From: Panorpa germanica | Lineage: Eukaryota; Arthropoda; Insecta; Mecoptera; Panorpidae | Length of the DNA: 64,000 bases | NCBI GenBank assembly: GCA_963678705.1 | Contig: OY783223.1 | Location: 8,092,721-8,156,720, forward strand | Reading direction: 5' to 3' | Part shown: positions 46,349 through 58,800 of the stretch, in pieces | Layout: the number at the start of each line of letters is the position of its first letter | Numbering within the stretch: the stretch's first letter is position 1 | Notes under the pieces: model-generated | The model's database searches: none | What the model was told of the DNA's origin: nothing | The model's input: only the letters and a program-made list of their open reading frames with translations | Made by a program: the position numbers and the translations under genes

Positions 46349-47014
46349 TCTTTTATTTATCCACAAAGTATCTTTTTATATAACTGTGCTATTATTACCT
46401 AATGTAATTGATTTGTTTTTATTAAGATACATAACTTATAAATTTTACGGTAAACATTACATGGTTATGCAGTAAAACTCAAGAAAATTCATTTGAATAT
46501 ATTTAAAAAGATTTTTCAACATAATATCATAAAAATAATTGTAAGTTAAAAAGAATATAACTTTACTGATATACAAAAGATGTTTCGGGCTTAGAAAATA
46601 AACAATACAGAAAATTATAATATTTACAGCAAGTATTTTAAGTACCATATTTTTTTTTGTAATAATAATTCTACAAAAATGTAAATAAGCTTTAGAAATT
46701 AAAGAACTCTTTTTCCACTCGTACTAAACAACGTATTGACTTGAAACGTTAAATTTAAGCTTAGGAAGGATGAAATCGTATATCATTATCAAAATTTGTA
46801 TTATTTACTGTATGTATTTCGAGTGGCATACTTTTTATAATAGCGACGTATTTTTGTAATATAAATAAAATATCCTTAGCATATAATAACAACAATAATT
46901 CTCACTTATTTCGGGTCAAAATCCGTTATAATTTGCTACACAAAAATATCACAATTTCAAATTATAACAAATTTTTACAAAACACAAAATTTTTATAAAA
47001 AAAAAAAATATCAC

Positions 47015-47176
47015 ACTTACAAAAAATATTTAAAAATATTTTTCTTTTTTTTTTATTTAAAAAAAATAACACAAAATATTTTTGGTTGTTTAATTATTTG
47101 TGAACACTCTATACTGCGTTGCACGTTCGCGGTCGGACTGCAAATGTCCGCGTTTTCTGGCGCTACAGGTATATCA
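47015..47176 (-). promoter_or_regulatory. Possible aquaporin promoter and non-coding first exon
   Basis: Upstream of exon 1 the base composition changes to a GC-richer patch (about 47120-47300). On the minus strand a TATA-like TGATATAC (47176-47169) lies about 33 bp before a GCAGTCC initiator-like site (A at 47139), and a perfect donor GTAAGT (47020-47015) follows. This would make a first exon of about 119 nt spliced to the acceptor at 45761. It is inferred only from spacing; no transcript data are available. Confidence 0.25.
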
Positions 47177-48109
47177 TACGAAACGGATAAATTCCCCTTC
47201 CATTTATTTCATATTAACTTTGTAATCTTGTTGGAAGTTGTCTCACGGTGTCGTTGTGGCCAAGTTGGCCCCATTTATCAGCAGTGGAGCCCCCGAGGGG
47301 CACACCACTCGCACAAGAAGGACCTTCAAAAATATACGAAATTATTTACCATAAGAGTTATGCATGGATTTCTACTATTTTGCCCATCAGCCCATAACCT
47401 TTTCAGAACTTCAATTTTTTAGAGTTAGATTTTTGTATAGAGGTCCCTTATGTAAACTAAGATGTGTACAATGACACAAACAGTTGTTGCCCAGTTCTCT
47501 CCTTCCTTTTCTCCGAGAGGAACGTCGAATGTACATACAGGATAATAAGAACAAATACCGTTTGCTGTAATTTTCTTTACATGACAATATTTGTCATACT
47601 TTCAATTAATGATTCCAAATTTCTTAAAACAATCGTAAGAAAATTATCATTGTTATATCACAAAACATTCGTTTCGGTGTCGGTGTAGGGTTCGTATGTT
47701 ACAATTGCAAAATTTCAACAGTCAAAATATAAAAATTTGGTACCGCATGAGAATTGAAACTTTTTCTACGTATAAAGGACAATAATAAATATATCAGAGT
47801 TTTAGTAACCAACTTTTTTTCAAAATTTGGGGTTTTTTTTTCGATTCGTAATTTAGGGACCAAAGTTTCTAGCCCAATTTTTCCCCTCACCACAAACCGC
47901 CTACGTGCCCCCAAATAAAATTTTTGAATTTTTATTTTTTAATAACATATTTCATTATTAAGTAGTCCAAAATTTGAGTTTTCTCCAAAGTTCTAGTTTT
48001 CTAAACGTTCCCGTTTCCAATTTTTCAACTTCTAATTTTCAAAAAATGTACACCGTAATATACATCCCAAATTTCAACTTTCTATCTGTTACGAATAGAT
48101 AAGAGCAAA

Positions 48110-48250
48110 AAGTAAAAAAAAAATTATTAGTTTTTCCAAAATTACGGGTTTCTAGGAAACTCAGGGGAAAATTCGAGGACGCCAAAAGTCTTAGAATTCT
48201 TTTCTCTACGATATAGACAATTTTCAAGAAAATGCGCGGGGCCGTTTTAA
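48110..48250 (-). repeat. Dispersed repeat N, copy 1
   Basis: Its reverse complement (AATTCTAAGACTTTTGGCG, CCCGTAATTTTG) matches 63890-64000 at the window end. Confidence 0.6.
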
Positions 48251-49269
48251 ATAAACTTTCACTTGGAACATTATAATATTAATAAACATATATATATATA
48301 AATTTTCAAGACGATCGCAAGAAAAGTGATTTTCTTGGCAACACCCTTAAGCGAATAACTTAAGTAGGCGTCTTCCGTTCACCGTCAGTACTTTGTGGCC
48401 TTCTAGCATGAATAAAACATTAAATTCTAATATGGTAATTTAGTTAAAAGATAGAAAAGAATAGAATATCACAACGATAAAAATACTTACTATATTAACA
48501 TATGACCTTGACCGCTAGCAAAACATCCCCAACCCCTAACACTATTTTAGGTGTTGCAAATTCAACGCGTTTGATTTAAGACCTATAAAACATTTGCAGG
48601 ACTCAGGTGCCTTGTTTCCGGTCATAAAACAATGATCCAGATTTTAGTAGCAATTGCATTAGCGATTTGTTAACAGGCAGTGACTACTGCCCAGTGCAGC
48701 TAATTTATAAATCCACTGCACGCAAATAAAACTGTTTTTCATTTAATTTATTTATATCTCTTTTACCGCCCTTCATTCTGGACGGACACGCATATCGCTG
48801 GCCATGTTAGTAACGCCCTTCAGTCGCTACTGAAATAGAACACCGTTATCACCAGCATCAGACATATGAATTCATTAAAAATGCAGATTTTTAATGACCA
48901 ATGTTAATAATATGTTATATCATTTTATTTGTACATTGCTGATGTTTCTGATATCAGATATTTATTTAATTAATCCTAAGTATGTAAGTTTATCAATATA
49001 TAATGTTGCGAGCAAGTTGTTGGGCTCGATTATTCTTTTACCTGCATTTTCTCCCCGTTTTAATTGACTATTTGCGGTAAGTAAGACCTACTACTATTAG
49101 CTGTAGCATACACCTTTTGGTCCAGACTTATCCCCATGTGGTTACCGTATGTTTGATCCACTGAAGGAAGCATTAGTAGCGAAGACGACGCTGCGGTCAA
49201 ACAGTTCGTGTGGAATGAACCGCTGTTAATGACTCTCGTATTTCTTCACTTAAATAATGTTCTATTTAT

Positions 49270-49585
49270 AACAAAAAATATAAAAGGATTTGGGAGAGAG
49301 AGATACCACAATACTTAAGGGAGAAAGACACAAAAAGCATGAGAAGGATTGCCAGATTTATATTGGGAAACGAGGAGAAAGGAAACAGATACTGGGGAAT
49401 TACCGAGAAAAGGATGTGCAGGGAAACGTTGAACCACAATAAGTTTTCATGTGAGAAAAAGGTAATAAGCATGAGGAATATTGAGCAGTTATTAAAAGGA
49501 AGCAGTGAAGGGAAGAGGTGGATAGCGGAGATAGAGGAAAGGAACAAGGAAAGAGAAGGAATGGCAGAGTAGAAACAGGAGGGAG
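49270..49585 (+). mobile_element. R1-like LINE fragment
   Basis: It encodes MRRIARFILGNEEKGNRYWG (49339 onward) and a knuckle that has lost part of its CX2C spacing. It is 3'-interrupted by MITE-K at 49586, within sequence (CAGAGTAGAAACAGGAGG) that continues in the copy at 1945-1985. Confidence 0.7.
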
Positions 49586-49655
49586 CCCAGTAAACATTTT
49601 GGAGTCACTTTGACATCATATTGAAGATGCGTTTTGTCATGAAAGAGTTCATTTA
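49586..49655 (+). mobile_element. MITE-K fragment
   Basis: CCCAGTAAACATTTTGGAGT through CATGAAAGAGTTCA, then an AT-repeat. It abuts the LINE. Confidence 0.6.
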
Positions 49656-49715
49656 TAATATATAATAAATATATATATTATAATATATTATAATAAATAT
49701 ATAATAAATATAAGT
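49656..49715. repeat. AT-rich simple repeat
   Basis: Imperfect ATAATATATAATAAATAT units. Confidence 0.7.
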
Positions 49716-50819
49716 TTCTATTTTATAGTGATAAATCCAAATCAATTACTTTCAAATACAGTAGCGGTCCTAAAGAAGGTTCTATAAGCTATCTGGCTGA
49801 TTTGTGACATAAGAACACGTGCCCCCATATCAGTAAATATTTTCCATATCATTAAACAAGATAATACTTTCAATATATCGTTCAGTTCATCTTTTTTATT
49901 TTAGTTGCAGGACGTGAATTTGCAATACGTTTCATATCCTACATTTAACATTAATATTTAGCGGTATATTCGCTGTTCAAAACATGAAGTTAATCAATCA
50001 TTTTGACTTATCATTATTGTTATCAGAGGCTTCCGTTTTATTTTAACATATGTTTAAAACTAAAAGACAAGTTTCTAACCAGATTACAGATTTAGTTAAG
50101 AAAATCGTCTCAAGCTGAGAAATAAACTTCCGGTGTTCTTTTTAATATCAAAAAGTTTACCTTTTACATGAAAATTTTTATGGTAATATAATGTCAGATT
50201 ACATAAATTATCTTTAATATAAAATTACACATTTTAACGTAATTAACATTTCTTGGAAGATTACATCAGTGGCTTATTGATAAAACGGTCAATGTCGTTA
50301 TATGAAAAATAATATAGATTACTTATTTCACAGTGACGTCATGCGCATACTATAGTATGCGCTGTCTATTACCATTAAAGAAATATTTGTTGAAAAAGGA
50401 TAGCATATACTTTAAACATTTGTACTGAACGAAATATTATACAAGTATACAAGTGTAACGGTGAAAAATATATTTTACTTGTCTAACGCATCTCGTTTCT
50501 CTCTCACTTTGGAATAAATGAGATGAAAGTGAACTTAAAAAAAATATATCCATGTAGGAAAGAAACAGAAATACTTAATGAATGATGTTGGAAAAAGAAA
50601 GAATACTAGAAAGAATAAGTAACACAAAATCTGTGACAGGTAGAGAACTTGTAAAGCGTTAGAATAGAATTGTACGAGTGACTCGAACTTCACCAAATAG
50701 GGCACTTCACCAAATTGTTTACTGGGTACCACAAGCGGCAAAACTGAATTCAAATTTTAAATAGCTATATTTCCCTAGCTATATATTTAAATTGTTTAGC
50801 ATATGGCTACACGCGTAGT
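49716..50819. other. Non-coding, no gene seen
   Basis: No supported feature. Confidence 0.4.
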
Positions 50820-51232
50820 CATTCACAGTATCATTTTTAATTTATTTATTTTTTAAGTTTTCTTAGTTTTTTTAGAACCTTACTTCAAGGTCCAATGTTT
50901 TAAATTAAAAATATTAAATTAAGAAAACTGTATTGTATTATAACTTTAAAAATGTAACAATCTGTCAAAATGCAGTAGGATTTACTTTTAGAAGAAGTTT
51001 AATGTCAGTTTATCAAAAATAAAGAAATACAAACAATTTCTATTACTAGTTGTTATTAAGTCTAAATTTATATTACTAACGACGCATGCGCACCAACTAA
51101 ATTAACTAAACTTAAATTAAAACACGAATGTGGCATGGAATGCCTATTCTGAAAACCTGTAATCTAGATTACAATATTAGATAAAAACAGTAAATTAAAT
51201 ATCAAAACAGTGAGTGGGAATGAGGCTTTACT
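50820..51232 (-). mobile_element. Family H left arm (inverted)
   Basis: Reverse complement of the 51822-52680 arm. The inner end, CAAAACAGTGAGTGGGAATG then AGGCTT, is identical to the complement of 51822-51870 over about 42 bp. Confidence 0.65.
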
Positions 51233-51821
51233 CTTGACTCAGAAATAAATAAAACGACCCGAAAACAGGCCCATTAAATTTTAGATAAGAACTTTCAAAA
51301 TGTCATTTCGGTCCCAAATTTGGACTCTTTTAGCATCAAGCTACAGATATAATATTACATAATAAATTAATACATCGAAAGAATCAATGGAAAATTTTAT
51401 TTAATAAAAATTATCTCCAAAAATTGTACATTTATAATCTGTTTATTTTGTGACGTCATTTAACCTAATTTTGTTCGCTTTAAAGACAGATAATAACAAA
51501 GTGCAAGTTGTAGGTGGATTATTCAATATATTGAACATAAAAGTTAAAGATCAATCAATTAATTACCTAATTTATTGCTTTATAACTTATAATTACTGAG
51601 ACGCATAATACAAAGAAGACAAACGCACGTAGATACGTAGATACGTATACAGTGTGTCTAGCTGAAAAGTCATAAATATAAAATATTGTTTCTTAAAGTG
51701 TATTGTATTCAGAGCCGGATTAGTCTAAAGCAAATGCTACACGTCTAAAACAGAAAATTTTGGTTTAAATATTTAAATATTAAATATCCGTTTTTGTACT
51801 CACTTTTAAAACTTATTATTA
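51233..51821. other. Spacer between the family H arms
   Basis: About 590 bp, AT-rich, no ORF. It is either the loop of one foldback element or host DNA between two copies. Confidence 0.4.
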
Positions 51822-52074
51822 AGCCTCATTCCCACTCACTGTTTTGATATTTAATTTACTGTTTTTATTTAATACTGTAATCTAGATTTCAGGTTTTCGT
51901 TTAAGCATTCCTTTTCACATTTGTGTTTTAATTTAAGTTTAGTTAATTCAGTTGGTGCGTGTGCATCATTAGCAATATAAATTGGACAAAATTGTATGTG
52001 AAATAATTAAAATTGCTATTTTTAATAACAATTAGAAATAGAAATTGTTTTCTCTTCTATATTTTTCAAAAACT

Positions 52075-52593
52075 TTTTTTTTTTTTTTTATTAACAAGAC
52101 TATTTATTACAACTAAGCGTGGCTTATCTAGTAAATAATATATAAAAAGTTAAATATAATTGTTCAGCTCTAGTCCACTGACTAGTTCCAAAATTTTAAA
52201 AACGTGTGTGGTTTGTAATAGCAGAATCACAGGGTCAAGTCTTCCGGCTTGGTCCTCTTCAATCTGCGCAGATTCTCTCTGTTATTAAGCAGCTGCAGAA
52301 TTTCTTCATTCTGGTGGTTCTGCAGTCGCAGTAGATGTTTGCTTGCTGCCTTCCTGACTTCTTCGTCTACGGTGGGCATCTTTAGATCACGGTGCAAATT
52401 ATCATTCCGTATGTACCAGAGCGCATTTGTAATGCTCCGTAGTACTTTGTTTTGGAAAGTCTGAATTTTTGTTAAATTTGTTCTCTTGGTACAACCCCAA
52501 AGTTGTATACCATAAGTCCATATGGGTTTCAGTATTTGCTTATACAATAACAGTTTGTTGTGCACTGTAAGCTGAGAATGTTTTTCCCCAAAC
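52075..52593 (-). mobile_element. Jockey-like LINE, 5'-truncated insertion
   Basis: A poly-T run (52075-52089) is the A tail on the minus strand. Target duplication TTCAAAAACT stands at 52065-52074 and 52594-52603, and the copy at 35755 shows the empty site. At 519 bp it retains only the 3' end of ORF2. Confidence 0.85.
52227..52593 (-). pseudogene. Jockey-like reverse transcriptase C-terminal fragment
   Basis: About 121 codons encode the region after the RT catalytic core: NKLLLYKQILKPIWTYGIQL, W-G-C, then QNKVLR and a basic tail ending in a stop. This matches the conserved thumb and C-terminal segment of insect jockey-type non-LTR polymerases. The catalytic FADD motif is upstream of the truncation and missing. 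The frame is intact, so the insertion is fairly recent. Confidence 0.8.
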
Positions 52594-52680
52594 TTCAAAA
52601 ACTGACATTAAACTTCTTTTAAAAGTAAATCCTACAGCATTTTGACAGATTGTCACATTTTGGAGGTTATAAAACACAAG

Positions 52681-53179
52681 TAAGAGTTACATAGTACAAC
52701 AGGTATTTGCAAGGTATTTACCTCACCCGTCAGATTTAACGATTTAATTAAATTACTTAGTTTTCAATGATTACTAATTAGCTAATTCCATTCTCACAAC
52801 TCTCACAACATGATATCTTTTAATTAATAACGTTAATTATTAATTAACATTTACAAAGTTTGCAAAAATTAAATAGTTTGACATGATTCTATCATATTAG
52901 ATGTAATTATTACATAGATAGCGTAATATCTATTTCTATATATGGTGTAATTCTCTATTAGGTGTACGTTAAATTAAGTGGCTGCGAAATTAACTTAACT
53001 GCCTGTCTGATATTTGCCTGGCAGGTGAAACTACACACTGGGGATATGGAAAAGAAGATGGGAAAAGAAGTAGATATCAAAATAAGATGATTGACGAAGA
53101 TGTAGCCATTTAAATTCTTCAGCTAAACGTTGTTTGACGTCATTTTTGCACTAGTTCATTGTATCTATGTATATATGTA
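52681..53179. other. Non-coding, no gene seen
   Basis: AT-rich, no supported feature. Confidence 0.4.
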
Positions 53180-53880
53180 ATAAATAATAAAAAAGGGATA
53201 AGATACGAATTAAAACAGGGGAAAGAGCAGTAAAATACGAGGAGAAATTGAACAGAGCGGAAAGCAAAATTTTAAAGAAAATAAGAGAGGATAGCATAAA
53301 GAATGGGGGGGAGGAGTACTTTGAAAGGAATTTAATGGCGATCGAGGAGGCAGAGAGGAGAAGAGAAGGAGGCGCAAGTGTGGAAGAGAAGCTAAGGAGA
53401 AGGGATAAGGAGATACAACAGCAGGAGAGAATGGGAAAAATAGAAAAAAGTAACTACAATAAAAGATATAAAAGGTTATGGGAAAATAATGTGCCTCAGT
53501 ACCTTATAGAAAAAGACATAAAACACATAAGAAGAACAGCAAGGTTTAGATTGGGAAATGAGGAAAAAGGAAACAGATACTGGGAAAAGAGTGAGGAAAG
53601 AAAGTGTAGAGTGTGCGGAGCGGAGGACGAAACACTGGACCACATTAAGTTTGAGTGTAAGGAAAAAGTAGCGAGCGAAATGAATATTGGTCAGCTATTA
53701 AAGGGAGGCAGTGAAGGAAAGAGGTGGATGCCGGAAATAGTAAGAAGGAAAGAAAAAACAGGAGAATAAATAAGCTGGTGGAGAATAATGTAAATTTAAT
53801 TGTAAGTTGAAGTATATGAAATGTATTAAGAATGTAGATTGTAAAGCCGAAAGGCGAACAATAAACATAAAAATAGAGTT
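53180..53880 (+). mobile_element. R1-like LINE, best copy (3' part)
   Basis: An intact ORF C-terminus (53248-53769) is followed by a short 3' UTR with the hairpin GCCGAAAGGC (53846-53855) and an AATAAACATAAA end. It is 5'-truncated near 53180. All other copies here can be aligned to it. Confidence 0.75.
53248..53769 (+). pseudogene. LINE ORF2 C-terminal fragment with CX2CX8HX4C motif
   Basis: 173 codons. The first two-thirds are charged and probably helical (RRDKEIQQQERMGKIEKSN). Then RTARFRLGNEEKGNRYW and the knuckle CRVCGAEDETLDHIKFEC follow, then a Lys/Arg tail. It resembles the post-RT region of R1-clade LINEs in insects. There is no RT or endonuclease domain, so it is not autonomous. 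Confidence 0.7.
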
Positions 53881-54680
53881 TCGGTTACATTTTAAGCTCT
53901 ATCAAACTATTTTTCAATAAGTCTTGTATGTTGTTGAAACATTTCACCCATTCAAAGTAAAACAAGGATGGAATTATGAGGTTTTATCAATTATAAACAT
54001 ACAAGAAGTATGCGGAGATAACCTAATGCAATGTTCAATATGTATTTGCAATGTTTTATAAACAATAACGGTATGTAAACATAAGTAAAATATAATTAGA
54101 ACAAACAATTGATAAAAGTAAAGCGGATAAACAGCGGGAACAAATGTTATGACGTCACTTGGCGATGTGTTAAGCAAATACCTTGGTGAAGGCATCTACA
54201 GACACCTACGAACACCTGTTACAATAACTTAAATATACTAATAAATATATTAACATTTATATATGGTTTTGTCCGAAAATTATATTGAGTAAAAAAATAA
54301 TTATTCAGAAATGAACCAATTTTTTTAGTTTCTATAACTTCGTCAAAATATTCCGTTTCACTGCAAACTTTTCCCTAAATTTTATAAAAATTATAACTCT
54401 ATTAAAATTACGATATTTCGAATATATTGTTGTTTTTATCAGCTAATGATTAGCTGTAAGGATAAACAAGACACCCCTGCGGTTGCGTTTAATTAAATTT
54501 TAATTAATATGATTTGACCTTTACTAACAACCTTCGCTAATTACTGTATAATAATAATTAAATTTAATTAAGAGGTAGGACGTTTTGTGCTACTATAATT
54601 CCATAAGGTTTTCCATACACAAAAATATAAGTTGCCAAGGTCAAATGTATTTTATGGAAGGGGTAACGTTGCAATTTTTT
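53881..54680. other. Non-coding, no gene seen
   Basis: AT-rich, no supported feature. Confidence 0.4.
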
Positions 54681-55338
54681 TCATATTTATTTATATTAAC
54701 GTACAACATATTAAGTTTATCGTATGAAAATTTGAAGTCGATTTGAGTAAAACTGTCGGAGATATAGAGTTTTAAGTCTTCACCTCTCGTCTGGTTTCGA
54801 CTTTCTTTGAAACTTTTAAACGCGTTTTCTCATACTTAGATTTTTCAGAGTCGGTGATTTCTCTAGCTCAAAATCTACAGGACCGAATCTTTTAAAATTT
54901 TGCACACTCTTTCTATACATAAATGCCGAGATTACGCTGTTGAGTTTTATTTAATTTTTTAAATATTTTAACGTATTTTAAAATAACAAAGTTTCTGATT
55001 TTTTCATGAAAAATCGGTATTTTAACTTTTAAGTGCAAAAGAATTGAAAAATCAATAGAAAAGAAAAAACTCGACAGCGTTACCTGCAGAAACTTATCAA
55101 CTAATAAAATCATATTGAATTTTCAATTTCAGAAAATCCAGTGATGAGTTATGAGTGGCACCGCAATGTTACTTTTTTTTGTGACGTCTGCGGAGATTCG
55201 CTGTCAATGCCTCATTTCTTGATATTTATTTATGAAAATTTCACAAAGTATTCTTTAAATGTTATTTTATCATGTAGCAATTATAGAAATAATTATATAT
55301 TAACTGTGTCGTCAAAAAACATTATCGAAAATATGCTT
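54681..55338 (+). repeat. Repeat family F, copy D
   Basis: Full-length copy with the ORF intact (55141 onward). The hairpin arms (GCTGTTGAGTTTT and AAAACTCGACAGC) are present. Confidence 0.7.
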
Positions 55339-57959
55339 TTTTGTGTTAATTTGACATTAACCCTTATTACCTATATATTCATTCCCTGAATACATTTTTG
55401 CCTGATTTTAGTATATATACAGATACTTTTTAATCTATCAAAATACTTTTTAAAGAGTCGGGATATATAATTAAGCAACTAAAATATAATACATCAAAAT
55501 AATTAGACAACATAACACTTAATAATTTATTTCTATATCTGTCCTTTTCACACTTATTCAAGAATATATAAATCTATTTCATTCTTTCTCATGTAATCAC
55601 CTATTACATTTACTATATTGATTTTACCTCTAATCTCGTCTACAACGCATATTTCTTAATTATCGAATTATTAGTAGATAACAAAAAAAAAAAGAATGTA
55701 TTTAGCGATTTTATCACATCATTTATAGAAATCATGGCGATTTCTATCCTATTGAAGTAAATAATTAGGTAGGTTAATTGAAAATCACGAAATATTAATG
55801 ATAAATCAAGGTCAAGTAATCTGCGTGTTGTCACAGGTTATAGGAGGACACACACACAGACAAACGTGGGACACGAGGCAGGTTCAAGAAGAAAAAGGAT
55901 ATTCAATGGAATGTCATTATCAAAAAAATAAAAATCCCCAAAAAATAAATATAAAACAAATATCGTTTAAGGCGTGGATGAAAGTGTTACGTGCGTTGAT
56001 GACTTATTTACGTAATAAAAATACCTTTTAGTTCTTGAAATATAAATTTACCTCCTTAAAGATTAATACAATTAAAAAACATATTAAGAAAGCCTTATCA
56101 AGGCTTTAAACATCTAAAGAAGATATTTTTAATGATGAAAAGATTGTCCAGAAACATTTTTTCGAGTCGTAGTACTGTCGGATAGTCTAAGTACAATTTG
56201 AGTACGATTTATCGAAGCACGTTCTAAGCCACAAGTAGAAAATATATTTGGGTACATTCAGGAAAAGAAATTTCCTATTTTAAAGCTTAAATTTATTGGG
56301 TAAGGTACTGTAATTTGCGTCTGTCTTCGTCTTTGATCCAAATGCCTTTAAAACGATACTCTTTTCTTTTTTGCTATCCATAAACCAACCTATATCGCCC
56401 AAATGTCGATTTCTATACTAGGTCGCTTCGGATCCAAATTGTTTGTACTCTACAATCGACATTACAGTTCTTACGCTATAAACGCTTATAATTTGCAATT
56501 AGTAAATCCTAATTATTCCTGACATAGTAATTAACTATTTTATTGTCCTATTTCACAAAGTCCAATTGTATTAACAGATTTATAAATCAATTAAGTCACT
56601 AAAGTAACTGATTGTTATATTGGTCACATACTCATTATCTGATGGTTTGGTACAAATGTAATTCTTCTTATCTTTCAATAATCTTAACGTTTTCTTCACA
56701 GAGTCTGCCCAGAACTTGACGCCTCCGTTCCTATCACTACTCTTTATCTCCTTCTGATGTTTATCTGCTGCTGGACTAGCGCTAATGCGTTACCTTCAGC
56801 TCCACCAGCGCTGGATGCCAGGGAGAATCGTATTGATTAGATATCAATACATTTACCAGGTACTGTTGGATTTAACACATGGAAATATTCAAAAATATTT
56901 GCTTTATTGAATAAAGTTGATAACATGGTGAAATGTGTCAAAGATAACAGAAAAATTACAGTGTAGTCTATCAAAAATATTATTATGAAATAATAGAGAT
57001 CGCACGACTGTCTTAAGGACTCGTCTCCAGTGCAGAAAAGTCGTTCTAAAGATATCGTGCAATCAGTTCAAGAAAAGTAGTTTCAAGATAAACATAGCTA
57101 TAACTCTGATAATATTTGGAATATTAGCATATGTAAACTTTTAAAATATTCTCAAAAGTACTTTTAATAAATCTACGTAAACAACATTTCGATTTTCTGC
57201 AAATCTCACGGTGATCTTACGCCTCAAAAAAACCTTCAGTACACTTTCTTAACATGCTTGATACGTGACATAGTAAATAATATCTTAAAGGTTTTTAAAC
57301 TTATATAAAAAGTTCTAAGTTACGCAGAATTCAAAAGTTCAAGACCTCACTATCAAGTGGTTCAGATAACGTGCTCCAATAAAACGAAATTTTCAGAAAA
57401 AGGTCATAAACAAATCATTACCATCAATCCACAATCGAAGTGATGTAATCCATGGATTAATTGTATTACCCCGATTGTCAGCAGGAGTATATTTTGGGCG
57501 ATAAGAAATGAACTGAACGGAACTGATAAGAACGTATCGGGTGACGTAAATCAATACGAGAGGACAGAAAGAGCACGATGATTAGGGTCAAATATTTAAA
57601 TATTTGGGAGCTATTATGTAGCGGGAGAGGGACCGGGACTGAGTTAGTATGTTAAAAAAATATGTTACAAGATAAACAACATGTGTTTGTTAATATAGGA
57701 TGTTGTTTGTTCAGTGGTTTTGAACCTAAAGCATCATTCCCAGCTACTGTTTAACCTTAAATAGTCACAAGAGGAGAATGGCTTCCTATGGTTAAGTTTT
57801 GCTTTTGAATATACTTAGTCCACGTGCACCGTACGTTACTAATATCTTTATTTTTCACAAATGATAATATATTTTACTATAAACTCGGTCAATAAAAAGA
57901 TATTTGTCCTAAGCATATTAAAATAAACCAGTCTTACGAAATATACTTCAAATTTAGTC
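55339..57959. other. Non-coding, no gene seen
   Basis: Short ORFs such as 55798-56031 have no domain. A somewhat GC-richer stretch at 56700-56830 has no convincing splice sites. GCATCATTCCCAGCTACTG at 57730 resembles a family H end. Confidence 0.4.
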
Positions 57960-58330
57960 ATATGTGCAGTAATCTTTTGCCCGCTTCTAATTCCCTTCTC
58001 ACTTCTTCTACGATTACTAAACTAAATAGTTCCGATGTTCCTTTGTCATTTCACCTTTTCTTTAACTTATTTTTTCGCTGTAATTATTTCCCCTTTCTTT
58101 GCTTGTTCCCATTCTTCCTAGTGTTTCTTCTCCTACTTGGATTCTTCAATTGGTTTGTTGTGCTCCTCGTCCTCCTTCGTTCTTTTTCCCTCTCTTCTGT
58201 TTCTTATTCATTTATTAATTGATTTGCTTCTGGATATTACAATCTCGTCTTACACTTCATTTCTTTATTGTTTGTTAAATCTTGTGATTACGTTTAATTT
58301 CTTTCTAATCTGTCACCTTCTTCCCTCTTT
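57960..58330 (-). mobile_element. Degraded R1-like LINE segment (CT-rich)
   Basis: CT-rich on the plus strand, like the antisense of the LINE coding region. It is interrupted by MITE-K and appears to resume at 58576. Confidence 0.4.
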
Positions 58331-58575
58331 AACCATTTTGGAGCATTTTGGAGTCACTTTGACATCATATTGGAGATGCGTATGATTTTTTTGTCATGAA
58401 AGAGTTCAGTTTCTCACACTCGTTCATATGAAATGTCTGTTTTATCGGCTACAGATGACGGAACCACTCCACCTGTGGGAATACAAATGAAGATAAAGTT
58501 GATGCGAACTATAATTGAAGTGAAATAGTGATAGAAACGTCACAAAACAGTACACATCACTAAATGTTTATTGGG
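58331..58575 (+). mobile_element. MITE-K, full copy
   Basis: The left end is degenerate (AACCATTTTGGAGCATTTTG). The right end, AAATGTTTATTGGG (58562-58575), is the complement of CCCAGTAAACATTT at the other copies. About 245 bp, non-coding. Confidence 0.6.
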
Positions 58576-58800
58576 TTTTCTCCTCTATGCTTTTTTTCCT
58601 TTTCCTCTGAATTTCTGCCATTCACCTCCTTCCTTCCTTCCTTGTTTATTTATCTGTCAATTCAAATTTAAAAATTCACAATTTTCCTTTATCTTCTACC
58701 TATATGTATTCACTTTCCTTATTTCTGTTTGTCCTTCTTCTTTATTTACACCTCTCTTCTCCTTTTACTATCTCCTTTATCTGGTAGTAAAATATCAATA
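58576..58800 (-). mobile_element. Degraded R1-like LINE segment, continued
   Basis: TTTCTGCCATTCACCTCCTT matches the antisense LINE sequence TTTCTGCCATCCATCTGTTG at 2095-2114. Confidence 0.45.

Larger units (their letters stand above)
45761..48109. other. 5' flank of aquaporin, otherwise no gene seen
   Basis: Apart from the possible promoter near 47140, nothing coding is supported. Long A/T homopolymer tracts lie at 46990-47080. Confidence 0.4.
51822..52680 (+). mobile_element. Family H right arm, interrupted by a LINE
   Basis: It begins AAGCCTCATTCCCACTCACT and matches 35500-35940. A jockey-like LINE lies at 52075-52593 with 10-bp duplications. Confidence 0.65.

Noticed and set aside
47144..47422. 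92-codon ORF upstream of the aquaporin
   Set aside because: No domain; overlaps the suspected promoter patch, whose G+C explains the open frame.
56700..56830. GC-richer stretch considered as an exon of an upstream gene
   Set aside because: No consistent frame with GT-AG borders and no recognisable protein.
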